Shown here: in pieces, positions 1-6,837 of the stretch | How positions within the stretch are numbered: the stretch's first letter is position 1 | How the letters are laid out: each line of letters opens with the position of its first letter | Assembly (NCBI GenBank): GCA_964363305.1 | Contig: CAYIHX010000036.1 | Span: forward strand, 1-38,080 | Length of the DNA stretch: 38,080 nucleotides | DNA from: CAYIHX01 sp964363305 | GTDB taxonomy: Bacteria; Bdellovibrionota; UBA1018 | Direction of reading: 5' to 3' | The notes under the pieces: model-generated | What the model was told of the DNA's origin: nothing | Database searches by the model: none | The model's input: the letters and a program-made list of their open reading frames with translations, nothing else | Translations under genes and position numbers: made by a program

Positions 1-528
1 CCCGAGAGTGAAGCGCTGCATAATCGGGATGTGGAACCCAACCATAGGGCCAAATCCAAATGCCCACTCATCACGGGACGCCTCAATACCCAGAACATTA
101 GCGGTCCGGTATTGATAAACCGCTCCCGCTTTCATCCCGACTGACAACCATTGCAGAACCACCACGTCCCCACCCGGATGATACTCAAGACGTAAGAGGC
201 CGGATATTCGCTGCTGACGGATGTCCACGAGCACCTTATGTCGGTAGCCTTCCACGGCATAGCCAAGCTCCGGCCCCAGATGAAGGCCCTCAAAGAGAAC
301 GCCCGAGCCATAGATCGAAACCTGCGGCCCCCAATTAGTTCGATCACTCGTGCCAAACGCCGAGCCAAGAGTCACCCCCACGTCCGAGTAAGCAACTCGG
401 GCCCGCACCCCTTCCTTGCTTTCCTGGGTCGTTGAGCCACCCTTCACACCGTCCTCGGCGAATGACGACAACGGAAGCAAGCTGGCCATGCAGGCTGCCG
501 CGAACACTACCATCTCTTTTTTTTGCAT
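1..528 (-). CDS. Secreted barrel-like outer-membrane protein, C-terminus off window
   Basis: The reading frame is open from an ATG at 528 to the window edge, giving 176 codons without a stop. The first ~24 residues are a Sec signal peptide (MQKKEMVV, hydrophobic core, cleavage near SSFA-ED). The mature part has alternating short hydrophobic/glycine-rich strands such as GVTLGSAFG, GLHLGPELGYAVEGY and WAFGFGPMVGFHIP, the usual look of an outer-membrane beta-barrel or porin-like fold; this is inferred from pattern, not from a recognised family. It follows the DUF5670 gene by about 66 nt on the same strand and may share its transcript. The function is not recognised. The start is supported by the signal peptide; no strong Shine-Dalgarno sequence is visible. 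Confidence 0.7.
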   Translation of the reverse strand, partial: MQKKEMVVFAAACMASLLPLSSFAEDGVKGGSTTQESKEGVRARVAYSDVGVTLGSAFGTSDRTNWGPQVSIYGSGVLFEGLHLGPELGYAVEGYRHKVLVDIRQQRISGLLRLEYHPGGDVVVLQWLSVGMKAGAVYQYRTANVLGIEASRDEWAFGFGPMVGFHIPIMQRFTLG

Positions 529-594
529 AAATCCCTCAGAGAGCGGGCCCCGTTCAGTTGACTGTCGGTCAGCCCACGCCCTCATCTTTCTTCC

Positions 595-747
595 TTAACG
601 GAGAATCTTTCGCCCCTGGATCACCCGGATAATCACGGAAATAACCGCAACCACGAGCAGAAGATGCACCAACCCACCCAATGTGTAGCCGGCACCCAAC
701 CCAAGAAGCCACATCACGATCATAATGACAGCAAGTGCCTCAAGCAT
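595..747 (-). CDS. DUF5670 / lmo0937-family mini membrane protein
   Basis: A 50-residue protein starting MLEALAVIMIVMWLLG, with two hydrophobic segments (about residues 4-18 and 25-44) separated by the short GAGYTLGG turn, ending in a basic tail (QGRKILR). This is the typical size and layout of the lmo0937/DUF5670 family, small inner-membrane proteins often found in stress-induced gene sets; their biochemical role is unknown. A clear purine-rich ribosome site (AAGGGGGTGAGG) sits just before the ATG. It lies 12 nt downstream of csbD on the same strand, so the two are almost surely co-transcribed from the sigma-54-like promoter at 1005-1020. Confidence 0.8.
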   Translation of the reverse strand: MLEALAVIMIVMWLLGLGAGYTLGGLVHLLLVVAVISVIIRVIQGRKILR

Positions 748-759
748 ACCTCACCCCCT

Positions 760-957
760 TCAGAGCGACGCCTTAAAATCCTTGTACTCTTGTTCAGCCT
801 TCTCCTTGGCATAACCGTAAACCTTCTGAATCTTGCCGGCGATGCTCTCCATGTTCCCCTTGGCTTCGTCGATGTCGTTGTCCGTCAGCTTCGCCCACTT
901 GGTTTTGATCTTTCCTTTGAGGTCCACCCAGTTGCCTTGAACCGTATCCTTATTCAT
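760..957 (-). CDS. CsbD family stress protein
   Basis: A 65-residue hydrophilic helical protein starting MNKDTVQGNWVDLKGKIK and containing the family hallmarks: the paired GNW..LKGKIK and GNMESIAGKIQ segments and the WAKLTDNDID linker. CsbD proteins are general-stress proteins (sigma-B controlled in Bacillus, osmotic/envelope stress induced in many Gram-negatives); the molecular function is unknown. The start at 957 is chosen because GAGGAGGG lies just upstream and the family begins here; an open frame extends further 5' but that extension is unlike the family. It is the first gene of the csbD-DUF5670-barrel set and is preceded by a sigma-54-like promoter at 1005-1020. Confidence 0.9.
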   Translation of the reverse strand: MNKDTVQGNWVDLKGKIKTKWAKLTDNDIDEAKGNMESIAGKIQKVYGYAKEKAEQEYKDFKASL

Positions 958-1004
958 AAAACCCTCCTCGATTTGCTTAGTTTTCTCTTGTTGATGATTT
1001 ACAG

Positions 1005-1020
1005 AGCAAGCTTCAGGCCA
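1005..1020 (-). promoter_or_regulatory. Sigma-54 (-24/-12) promoter before csbD
   Basis: Read on the minus strand the site is TGGCCTGAAGCTTGCT, against the consensus TGGCACGRNNNTTGCW. Both essential dinucleotides (GG and GC) are present with exactly 10 nt between them, and only two specified positions differ. The expected start of transcription is about 12 nt past the GC, leaving a leader of roughly 37 nt before csbD. An NtrC-type activator is encoded immediately upstream. Confidence 0.75.
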
Positions 1021-1131
1021 TGGATAGCAAAATGAATAAATACGGACGATTAGCGAACACACCCTCTTCGCCGGTCTCGTCAATCGGGCAATTTCACCCA
1101 AAGCCTGAAACAATTCGCCCCGGCCGCTGAG

Positions 1132-2571
1132 TCACCCCGCCTCGGGGGTCTGGTCGAAAACAGTATCCTGCAATTTGCGATACAAGGTCTTGCGGTCGAT
1201 GCCCAACAAACGAGCAGCGCGCTCCTTGACGCCATCGCAGCGAATCAGAACTTCCTGAATGTGCTTCTGCTCCAACTCCGCAAGGGTCATCGGTGACGCT
1301 GCCAACGCCTCAGGATGAACGCTCGTCAATCCTGCCGGACCGATGTAGATATCCGCGCTATCAACCGGCCCTGGAACCGCTAGAGTCTCGAAAAGAATGT
1401 CTTCAAGTTGAATGACGCTTCCTCGGGCCATCACGGCCGCACGCTCAACGGCGTTTTCCAGCTCACGGACATTTCCGGGCCAAGAGTTGCCAAGTAACCA
1501 TTCGGCCACTTGTTTTGAGAACCCACGCAAATCCTTCGAATAACGAGAGGCGAAGATCAGGAGAAAATGGTGGGCGAGAGGCAGAATGTCTTCCTGGCGG
1601 TCTCTCAAGTTCGGTAGACGCAAGGGAATCACGTTCAGACGGTAAAACAGATCCTCTCGAAAGCGTTTCTGCTGGACTTCAACAGCCAAATTTCTGAGAG
1701 ACGCCGCGACAATTCGAACGTCGATATCTCGATAGATGTTTTCGCCCACCCGTTTGACCTTTCGCTCTTGAATGGCACGAAGGAGCTTGGCTTGCAGGTG
1801 GAACGGAATATCCCCAATCTCGTCGAGAAACAGCGTCCCCCCGTTCGCCTCCTCGAAAATCCCCACTCGGGCCGCGTCTGCTCCGGTAAAAGAGCCCTTT
1901 GCGTGTCCAAAGAGCTCGCTCTCAATAAGGCTCTCCGGAATAGCTGAGCAATTGATGGGAATGAACGCTTGGCCAGCGCGTTTGCTCGAGCGATGAATGA
2001 GGCGCGCGAAGACTTCTTTCCCTGTTCCGCTTTCACCCGTCAGCAGAACCGTCGCGTCGCTACCCGCGACTTGCTTAGCTAAAGCAACCGCCCTGAGAAG
2101 CGCCGGGCTCTTTACGATGAGTTCAGATCCGATCTGATCGAGGACGATCCTCTTCTTGAGGGTCTCATTCTCCTGCTTGATCCGCGCAAAGTGCAGCGTC
2201 CGCTGCAAGACCATGTTCATGTGCAAAAACTGAACTGGTTTGATGATGTAATCGATCACTCCGACCTCCATCGCCCGAATAGCCAAGGCTACGTCACTAC
2301 TCGACGTGGTCACGATGACGGGAAGGTCCGGGTGAATGCTCTTGATTTGCCGCGTGAGCTCGATGCCGTCCATCTCGGGCATCATCAAATCAGTCAGAAT
2401 CAGATCAAAAGTCGGGTCTTCGCCGACGCTGCCCCGCAATACAGTAAGGAGCTCTTCCGCTTTCAAAAAATGAACAATCTGGATTTTTCTCGGCTTGTAA
2501 TACTCCACGATCATCTCAGCGAAGCTAACATCATCATCCGCCAAGGCGACCCGGCATTGAATATCGGCCAT
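1132..2571 (-). CDS. NtrC-type sigma-54-dependent response regulator (REC-AAA+-Fis HTH)
   Basis: A 479-residue bacterial enhancer-binding protein. Residues ~6-125 form a receiver domain with the acidic pair ADDD and the phospho-acceptor Asp61 in LILTDLMMPEMDG. Residues ~150-395 form the AAA+ domain with Walker A (GESGTGKE), the sigma-54 contact loop GSFTGA (Ser in place of the common Ala) and Walker B (GGTLFLDEIG). The C-terminus (~435-475) is a Fis-type helix-turn-helix (AARLLGIDRKTLYRKL). The start at 2571 is chosen because the receiver domain begins there; the frame extends 22 codons upstream. It has no partner histidine kinase in the window. It lies downstream of a 39-codon gene preceded by a sigma-54-like promoter, suggesting autoregulation, and is the obvious candidate activator of the three sigma-54 sites in this island. 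Confidence 0.93.
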   Translation of the reverse strand: MADIQCRVALADDDVSFAEMIVEYYKPRKIQIVHFLKAEELLTVLRGSVGEDPTFDLILTDLMMPEMDGIELTRQIKSIHPDLPVIVTTSSSDVALAIRAMEVGVIDYIIKPVQFLHMNMVLQRTLHFARIKQENETLKKRIVLDQIGSELIVKSPALLRAVALAKQVAGSDATVLLTGESGTGKEVFARLIHRSSKRAGQAFIPINCSAIPESLIESELFGHAKGSFTGADAARVGIFEEANGGTLFLDEIGDIPFHLQAKLLRAIQERKVKRVGENIYRDIDVRIVAASLRNLAVEVQQKRFREDLFYRLNVIPLRLPNLRDRQEDILPLAHHFLLIFASRYSKDLRGFSKQVAEWLLGNSWPGNVRELENAVERAAVMARGSVIQLEDILFETLAVPGPVDSADIYIGPAGLTSVHPEALAASPMTLAELEQKHIQEVLIRCDGVKERAARLLGIDRKTLYRKLQDTVFDQTPEAG

Positions 2572-2640
2572 AGGCCTATATATGCCATCGCAATAATTTT
2601 TGCTACAGATTCCAGATATAAAATTTCCGCCCAACATTTT

Positions 2641-2760
2641 TCAGCTAAAAATGAAATCCGAGGCCAATGTAGTCAACGCAAGCCAGACAATCGCGGGATA
2701 GGCGTGATCCAGCACTTTGGCCACCCCATTATATGCATCGTTCATAAAATTTCGTTCCAT
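2641..2760 (-). CDS. 39-residue putative membrane peptide
   Basis: A short gene encoding 39 residues, starting MERNFMNDAYNGVAK and ending in a hydrophobic stretch (AIVWLALTTLASDFIF) long enough to cross or sit in a membrane. Support for its being real: a strong ribosome site (AAGGGGGAA) just before the ATG, a sigma-54-like promoter 39 nt upstream at 2799-2814, and its position as first gene before the NtrC-type regulator, 69 nt away. The same kind of leader (AAGGGGGAAT) precedes the frameshifted gene starting at 4679. I do not recognise a family. It could be a leader or sensor peptide for the regulator, or simply a small stress-induced membrane protein. Confidence 0.6.
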   Translation of the reverse strand: MERNFMNDAYNGVAKVLDHAYPAIVWLALTTLASDFIFS

Positions 2761-2798
2761 GAATTCCCCCTTGATCGAACCGATTCAAACCTATGAAA

Positions 2799-2814
2799 AG
2801 CAACATGCATGCCA
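2799..2814 (-). promoter_or_regulatory. Sigma-54 (-24/-12) promoter before small peptide and regulator
   Basis: Minus-strand site TGGCATGCATGTTGCT matches TGGCACGRNNNTTGCW at all but two specified positions, with GG and GC correctly spaced. The predicted transcript would start near 2788 and leave a ~28-nt leader carrying the AAGGGGGAA ribosome site of the 39-codon gene. The promoter is located just after the hairpin that ends the upstream operon. Confidence 0.75.
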
Positions 2815-2844
2815 GGTTATTTTGGCCTGTTTAGCCCCATAAAC

Positions 2845-2883
2845 GACAACGCATGCCTTCCGGTTTGGAGGGCACGCGTTGTC
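2845..2883 (-). terminator. Stem-loop after the OmpA-family gene
   Basis: Arms 2845-2857 and 2871-2883 pair at 12 of 13 positions (GACAACGC...GCGTTGTC), and the stem extends inward by four more pairs with one wobble, leaving a loop of about 5 nt. It lies 27 nt past the stop of the OmpA-family gene and 31 nt before the sigma-54-like site at 2799-2814. There is no long T-run, so it is an imperfect intrinsic terminator; alternatively it is a dyad bound by the activator. Confidence 0.5.
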
Positions 2884-2909
2884 ATTCTCTGAATCTTCCG
2901 TAAGGCGCC

Positions 2910-4265
2910 TTATCGAGCTTGTGGCGTAATCACTACGTCCACGCGGCGGTTCTGACCCTTGCCATGCGAACTCTTATTCGAAGCCAATGGCTTCTGATAA
3001 CCGTTTCCAACCGACGTGATGTCAGCCTGAGCGATGGTCGCGGTGGCCACGAGGTAAGCGCTCACCGCCTGAGCGCGGGCAGCCGACAACTTATCGTTCA
3101 TCGCCTTGCCGCCATCCGAGTCGGTATAGCCCTCGATACTGACCGTGCTCTTGCCGAAACCCTTGATCACTTTCTGGACCTTTGCCATCAAGGGGTAGTT
3201 GGCGCTTCTCAGTTCAGACTTGGCGACTGGGAAAATCAGCCCCTTGAGCCGGACCGTCAACGTGTCGCCCTGGCGATAGACCTCGGCTTCTTCGCTGGTG
3301 AACTCAGCGCGGGCCGCCTCGTAGCGCTGATCGAAATCACGCGCCAATTCGAGCTTATTCCGTTGGGCAGCCAGCACGTCGACACGCTTGCGTTCGTCGG
3401 AAAGCTCCGCTTCCTTGTCGACGACCTGCGCGCGTTCATCCAGCACCTGATTCTGCCCACTCTCAATCTTGAGCGCGAGGTCTTCAGACGAAGTCTTCTT
3501 GTTCGCTTTGGAATCGCGGGTGATCTTCAAAAGATGATCCGCGCTCCGCTCGGCATCCATCGACCTAGCTTGGATTTGATCGGTCTCATGCCTATTGGCC
3601 ACGATGTAAGCGTCAGTGTCCTTGATCTTTTTTTCAGTCTCAGCCAGGCTGCGGACGGCATGGACCTTGGCGCCTTCTTTATCGGCCTGTTCCATCGTCG
3701 CGCGTGCCTGCCCCAACGCGTTCTGAGTAATGGCCTTGAGTTCCAGATTGAGATAAGCCGCTTGAAGTTTTCGGCGATTCCTTTCGACTGAGCTGGTATC
3801 GTTTTTCTCGATCCGGGAAGTGACGTCTTGAAAATCAGCATCCGCGGACTCAAGCTCCTTCGCAAAAGAAGATCGGGCTCCGACGCTCAGGGCCTGTTTG
3901 CGGGCGGCCACTACTTCTTCCATATTCTGAATCACGGCGCTCGAAGCTTCAGTGGCGCGCTCAAGATAGGAGCGGCCAACGGCCACAGCGTGAAGCACGG
4001 CCTTCGCGTCCTGTTTTTTGTCCTGGCGTGCCTTCGCCCTGTCCAATGCTTCTTGAGCCTCCTCAAAAGAACTTGGCGCAAGAACATCGGACTGGCTGAT
4101 CCGGGCCGCGAGGAGATCCGAGTCGAGTCGATGAATTTCCTCAGTGGCGCTTGCCGTATCCGGGAATTCGTTGACCACCGGTCCATGACTGCAGGCGGCA
4201 AAACCCACAACTATAAGCGCAGCGGAAATATTTTCTATAAGTTTCAGATGAGGTATCAGTTTCAT
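2910..4265 (-). CDS. DUF4398-coiled coil-OmpA lipoprotein
   Basis: A 451-residue lipoprotein. A signal peptide ends in a lipobox-like GFAAC with Cys25 as lipidation site. Residues ~50-110 match the DUF4398 helical hairpin type (QSDVLAPSSFEEAQEALDRA). A long charged coiled coil (~110-330) follows, then an OmpA/Pal C-terminal domain (~340-448) with the peptidoglycan-binding features GYTDSDGG and NRRVDVVI. Such proteins tether the outer membrane to the cell wall; the DUF4398 part has no known function. The start at 4265 is chosen because GGAG lies 9 nt before it and it gives a compact signal peptide; ATGs at 4280 and 4292 are in frame. It is the last gene of the operon that begins at 5695 and is followed by a hairpin. 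Confidence 0.88.
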   Translation of the reverse strand: MKLIPHLKLIENISAALIVVGFAACSHGPVVNEFPDTASATEEIHRLDSDLLAARISQSDVLAPSSFEEAQEALDRAKARQDKKQDAKAVLHAVAVGRSYLERATEASSAVIQNMEEVVAARKQALSVGARSSFAKELESADADFQDVTSRIEKNDTSSVERNRRKLQAAYLNLELKAITQNALGQARATMEQADKEGAKVHAVRSLAETEKKIKDTDAYIVANRHETDQIQARSMDAERSADHLLKITRDSKANKKTSSEDLALKIESGQNQVLDERAQVVDKEAELSDERKRVDVLAAQRNKLELARDFDQRYEAARAEFTSEEAEVYRQGDTLTVRLKGLIFPVAKSELRSANYPLMAKVQKVIKGFGKSTVSIEGYTDSDGGKAMNDKLSAARAQAVSAYLVATATIAQADITSVGNGYQKPLASNKSSHGKGQNRRVDVVITPQAR

Positions 4266-4314
4266 TCCATTTTTCTCCATTTTGTTTACCATAGGCCGAG
4301 CGACCGAAAGGACC

Positions 4315-4679
4315 CTAGATCAGATGAAGATCGTTTGCAGCCGAGCTCTGCGGCGCGGCCGCTACACTCGGCTGACCCGGTTGAGGCACGCCGCCCTCGC
4401 CTTCCATGCGAGAAATTTCCAGCTCGGTCTCGTGGACCTCTCCGCTTTTTTTCCGAAGCCCACTCAATCGTTCATTCACGTCCCCCAACCATTGGCTGGC
4501 CAGGGTGACAGGCCGATTAATGGCCCAGATAGCCGCGCTCGTCCTCGAGCGTCCGACGTCGCGAATCAGCCGCCGCGAAAGCCTGTAGTCTTACGCAGCA
4601 TCTTCTGAAAATGTTGCACATTGGTTTCTGTAAGCATGAGATCTTCCTTTCGAACCATTTCCTGCATGAGTGCCGACAT
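4315..4679 (-). pseudogene. Frameshifted small gene (about 118 codons in two frames)
   Basis: A 37-codon frame starts at 4679 with a strong ribosome site (AAGGGGGAA) and reads MSALMQEMVRKEDLMLTETN, then meets TGA at 4566-4568. A second frame, shifted by one base, continues to TAG at 4315-4317 with protein-like content (RLSRRLIRDVGRSRTSAAIW, then a charged segment and a Pro/Ala-rich tail) but has no good start of its own. A one-base loss near 4590 would explain both, joining ...HFQKMLRK to DYRLSRRL. No slippery heptamer is visible, so programmed frameshifting is unlikely; sequencing error or true inactivation are the options. It sits 37 nt after the lipoprotein gene and 49 nt before the OmpA-family gene. 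Family not recognised. Confidence 0.5.
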
Positions 4680-4716
4680 AGCGATTCCCCCTTTTTTGTT
4701 TTGCCGATCGAACTGC

Positions 4717-5346
4717 TTATTCCACTTCACGGAACGGCTGATCCATCTTCAAGTTCCTGGGCCGATCAGCCGGGTTTTCAGCGTCACCTTCGAGATAGCC
4801 CGTGCCGAAGTAGAGGGTCTTGTTTTCGACTTTAAAGAGATCAAACCGACCCTGCTGAACCGACTTGATAGGGCAAGTGACGCCACGCGCGGCATTCGTC
4901 AAATCCATTTCATCACCGATGGCCCATTCTTCCCGACCACAGAAATCGACGGCATCGACGATTTTTCGGCCCGTCTCGTTTTTGATTTGAATCTTCGCTT
5001 CTTCATAGCGCATGTCAATTCCACCGGGCTCCACTGCGGCAAGCACCTCGAAGCGGCCCAGGTATCGGATGTTCGCCGCCTCGGAATCGTTGCGGCAATC
5101 GCTTTCGCTGAAGTACCGATACCTTTCAATAAAGGCGTCGCCCGCGAACTCATATTCGACCAGCATCGACACGTCGAAAAGCGAACTTTTGACGCAGTTT
5201 GAACGCCAGTTCTCCGTAAGAGCCGGCGCGCGCGCCTCATTTTGGGAAGCGGTGACCAAGTTGTGCGGAGCTTTTTCCCCGCAAGCGGTTACGGCCAGGC
5301 CAGTCGCAAGGATGCTGAATGCTATTTTCGTTTTTTTATAAATCAT
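4717..5346 (-). CDS. Putative lipoprotein, unknown family
   Basis: A 209-residue protein beginning MIYKKTKIAFSILATGLAV with a lipobox ending at TAC-G (Cys22). The mature part has several cysteines (NCVKSS, SDCRND, DFCGRE, TCPIKS) and beta-rich segments such as KTLYFGTGYLEGD, compatible with a small beta-barrel or lipocalin-like fold in the periplasm, although this is only pattern-based. The start is set by the signal peptide; in-frame codons further upstream lie in a non-coding leader. It is the second gene of the sigma-54-preceded set starting at 5695, 61 nt after the small periplasmic protein. Function unknown. Confidence 0.8.
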   Translation of the reverse strand: MIYKKTKIAFSILATGLAVTACGEKAPHNLVTASQNEARAPALTENWRSNCVKSSLFDVSMLVEYEFAGDAFIERYRYFSESDCRNDSEAANIRYLGRFEVLAAVEPGGIDMRYEEAKIQIKNETGRKIVDAVDFCGREEWAIGDEMDLTNAARGVTCPIKSVQQGRFDLFKVENKTLYFGTGYLEGDAENPADRPRNLKMDQPFREVE

Positions 5347-5407
5347 ATTTTTCTTTCGTGGATGAGGGTTGTAGAGATTGGACGCAAACAAAAGCAGCTC
5401 AAGGCGC

Positions 5408-5695
5408 TCAGTCGATCTTGTTCCCTGTTTCTTTCAGGTTGGCTCGCGTTTCATCGATCGCATTCTTCGCCTTGTGCTCGAGCTTCTGTCCTGCACACTC
5501 AGCCTTGCCATTGAAGGTTTCGCAGGTTTGATCCCGAATGCTCCTACCGACTTTCTTCGCTTTCACCTTTGCGGTGTCGACGACGGCGGCTGCCTTCTCT
5601 GACGAAGTCTCGTCGGCATGAAGGAGCCCAGCAGGGTAGAGACCCACCACGGAAAAAACCGCGAGGACGAAGATTTTCAAATGAATGGTATTCAT
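5408..5695 (-). CDS. Small periplasmic stress-type protein
   Basis: A 95-residue protein with a signal peptide (MNTIHLKIFVLAVFSVVG..., cleavage near LLHA-DE) and a hydrophilic, lysine-rich helical mature part (AKVKAKKVGRSIRDQTCETF) with two cysteines (58 and 67) that could form a disulphide. The composition recalls YtxH/CsbD-like small stress proteins but I cannot assign a family. The start at 5695 has AAGGAA about 6 nt upstream and directly gives the signal peptide; a longer frame reaching 5869 is a 5' extension without support. It is the first gene after a near-perfect sigma-54 promoter (5733-5748) and heads the operon that continues through the lipoprotein to the OmpA-family gene. Confidence 0.8.
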   Translation of the reverse strand: MNTIHLKIFVLAVFSVVGLYPAGLLHADETSSEKAAAVVDTAKVKAKKVGRSIRDQTCETFNGKAECAGQKLEHKAKNAIDETRANLKETGNKID

Positions 5696-5732
5696 AGATG
5701 TTCCTTTCTTGAGTCGTTCTAAGCAGGAGCAC

Positions 5733-5748
5733 TGCAACACCCTTGCCA
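5733..5748 (-). promoter_or_regulatory. Sigma-54 (-24/-12) promoter before small periplasmic protein
   Basis: Minus-strand site TGGCAAGGGTGTTGCA departs from TGGCACGRNNNTTGCW at one position only. GG and GC are correctly spaced. The predicted start lies near 5722, with a 27-nt leader containing the AAGGAA ribosome site. This is the best of the three island promoters. Confidence 0.8.
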
Positions 5749-5810
5749 ACGCGAAGACGCCCAATATGCCCCGCAGCCCAGAGGGTTGAAGAGGGGAAGA
5801 TCCTGGGAAC

Positions 5811-6030
5811 ATGGCGGTCATCACGACGCTTGAAAAGCTGAACAAGGATCTGGCCACGGCCCTGGGCAAGGAGCACTCAGCGGTGCTGGATGCCCAGGTT
5901 CAGCTTGGCGCGCCCAAGGGCAAGATCTTTGGGAAGTCGACCGAGCGGGAGCTACCGCGCCCTGGATGTCTCACGGACTACCCTCTATCGGTCGCTGAAA
6001 GCACCGGGCACACCTCGCGATAGACGGGGC
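5811..6030 (+). pseudogene. Decayed serine recombinase (resolvase) C-terminal fragment
   Basis: The plus-strand frame from 5811 reads ITTLEKLNKDLATALGKE and then LGAPKGKIFGKS, which follows the pattern of the end of a serine-recombinase catalytic domain (LAELERDL...KE) and its linker (LGRPKGK..GKS). In the next frame over, the sequence continues YRALDVSRTTLYRSLKAPG, matching the resolvase/invertase HTH (LGVSRTTLYR-L). The catalytic N-terminal half is absent, the two halves are in different frames, and part of the HTH is missing, so this is a remnant. The assignment rests on recalled family motifs. It marks the junction between the stress island and the accessory region to its right. Confidence 0.5.
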
Positions 6031-6117
6031 CTGAAGAGTTCTTACAGTAAACGGGAATATTCAGAAGCCCCTCCCTAGGATTGACTCGGTGCATTATTTA
6101 TCGTAATCGCCCATTCT

Positions 6118-6837
6118 ATGAAAAAGATGCACACGTTGAAACTTCGCTCTCTCGCCCTCTCCTGGACGATCTTCACCTGGGGGATTCCCGCAGCCTTTGC
6201 CGGTCACACCGAAAACGTGGATCGCCGATTCCTCCTTCGCGATGTTCCGATCGGGTCGATACTCAAGCTCGCTGCTCCTATTCGCTTTGGGTATCGGGAA
6301 ACAACACTGACGGCATTTCTATACCAGGATCTAGGCTGCACCCTTTCTCCCGAGCTCGATAACGGTGAACGCCAACAAATCGCTGCGGGCTATTCTTTCG
6401 TCGTACTCGACGCATCCGGATCCGATGGAGGATATGTTTTAGAGACGATCCAATACCCTGAAATACGATTCCGTGAAAGGTATATCCGTGAAACGTATCA
6501 GTGCGTGTATGACCTGAGGAGCGACGGGGTGATTCCATATCCCTCCGATCGAAATGGCGCGCACACCGATAGCTACGGGATCTATCGCCCCAAGTGTGAA
6601 GGCGCCTTTTACGAGACAAGAGGGACAGTGGTCACCACTCCTGGGGTCACTATTCCTGGCGGAGTGAGTGATGTGGACATCGAACTTATCCTGCGAAATT
6701 CCCAGACTGGGAAACGCCTGAGCCTTCGATGCACCGAACCCGGCATCGCTGTAGCGGTAGTTCGGCGGTGGTTTGGATACGGATTCTACATCCTGGCCGA
6801 GGCTGGAACTTTACCTTCTTCGGAGGTTCATCGCTAA
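6118..6837 (+). CDS. Secreted protein of unknown function
   Basis: A 239-residue protein with a signal peptide (MKKMHTLKLRSLALSWTIF..., cleavage near AFA-GH). The mature part is beta-rich and contains four cysteines (DLGCTL, YQCVYD, PKCEGA, LRCTEP), suggesting disulphide-linked periplasmic or exported domains. No family is recognised. An ATG at 6127 is an alternative start; neither has a strong ribosome site. A TTGACT box occurs at about 6082 but the matching -10 is poor. The stop codon overlaps the start of the next gene (TAATG), so the two are translationally coupled. Confidence 0.75.
   Translation: MKKMHTLKLRSLALSWTIFTWGIPAAFAGHTENVDRRFLLRDVPIGSILKLAAPIRFGYRETTLTAFLYQDLGCTLSPELDNGERQQIAAGYSFVVLDASGSDGGYVLETIQYPEIRFRERYIRETYQCVYDLRSDGVIPYPSDRNGAHTDSYGIYRPKCEGAFYETRGTVVTTPGVTIPGGVSDVDIELILRNSQTGKRLSLRCTEPGIAVAVVRRWFGYGFYILAEAGTLPSSEVHR

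Noticed and set aside
2919..3791. Plus-strand open frame (290 codons) opposite the OmpA-family gene
   Set aside because: Shadow of the coiled-coil region; no start signal.
4585..4600. Programmed frameshift in the 4315-4679 gene
   Set aside because: No slippery heptamer, and no stimulatory structure was evident; a simple lost base is more likely.
4692..4730. Possible fourth island sigma-54 site before the frameshifted gene (TGGAATAAGCAGTTCG)
   Set aside because: The GC of the -12 element is missing; the gene is better explained as part of the operon starting at 5695.
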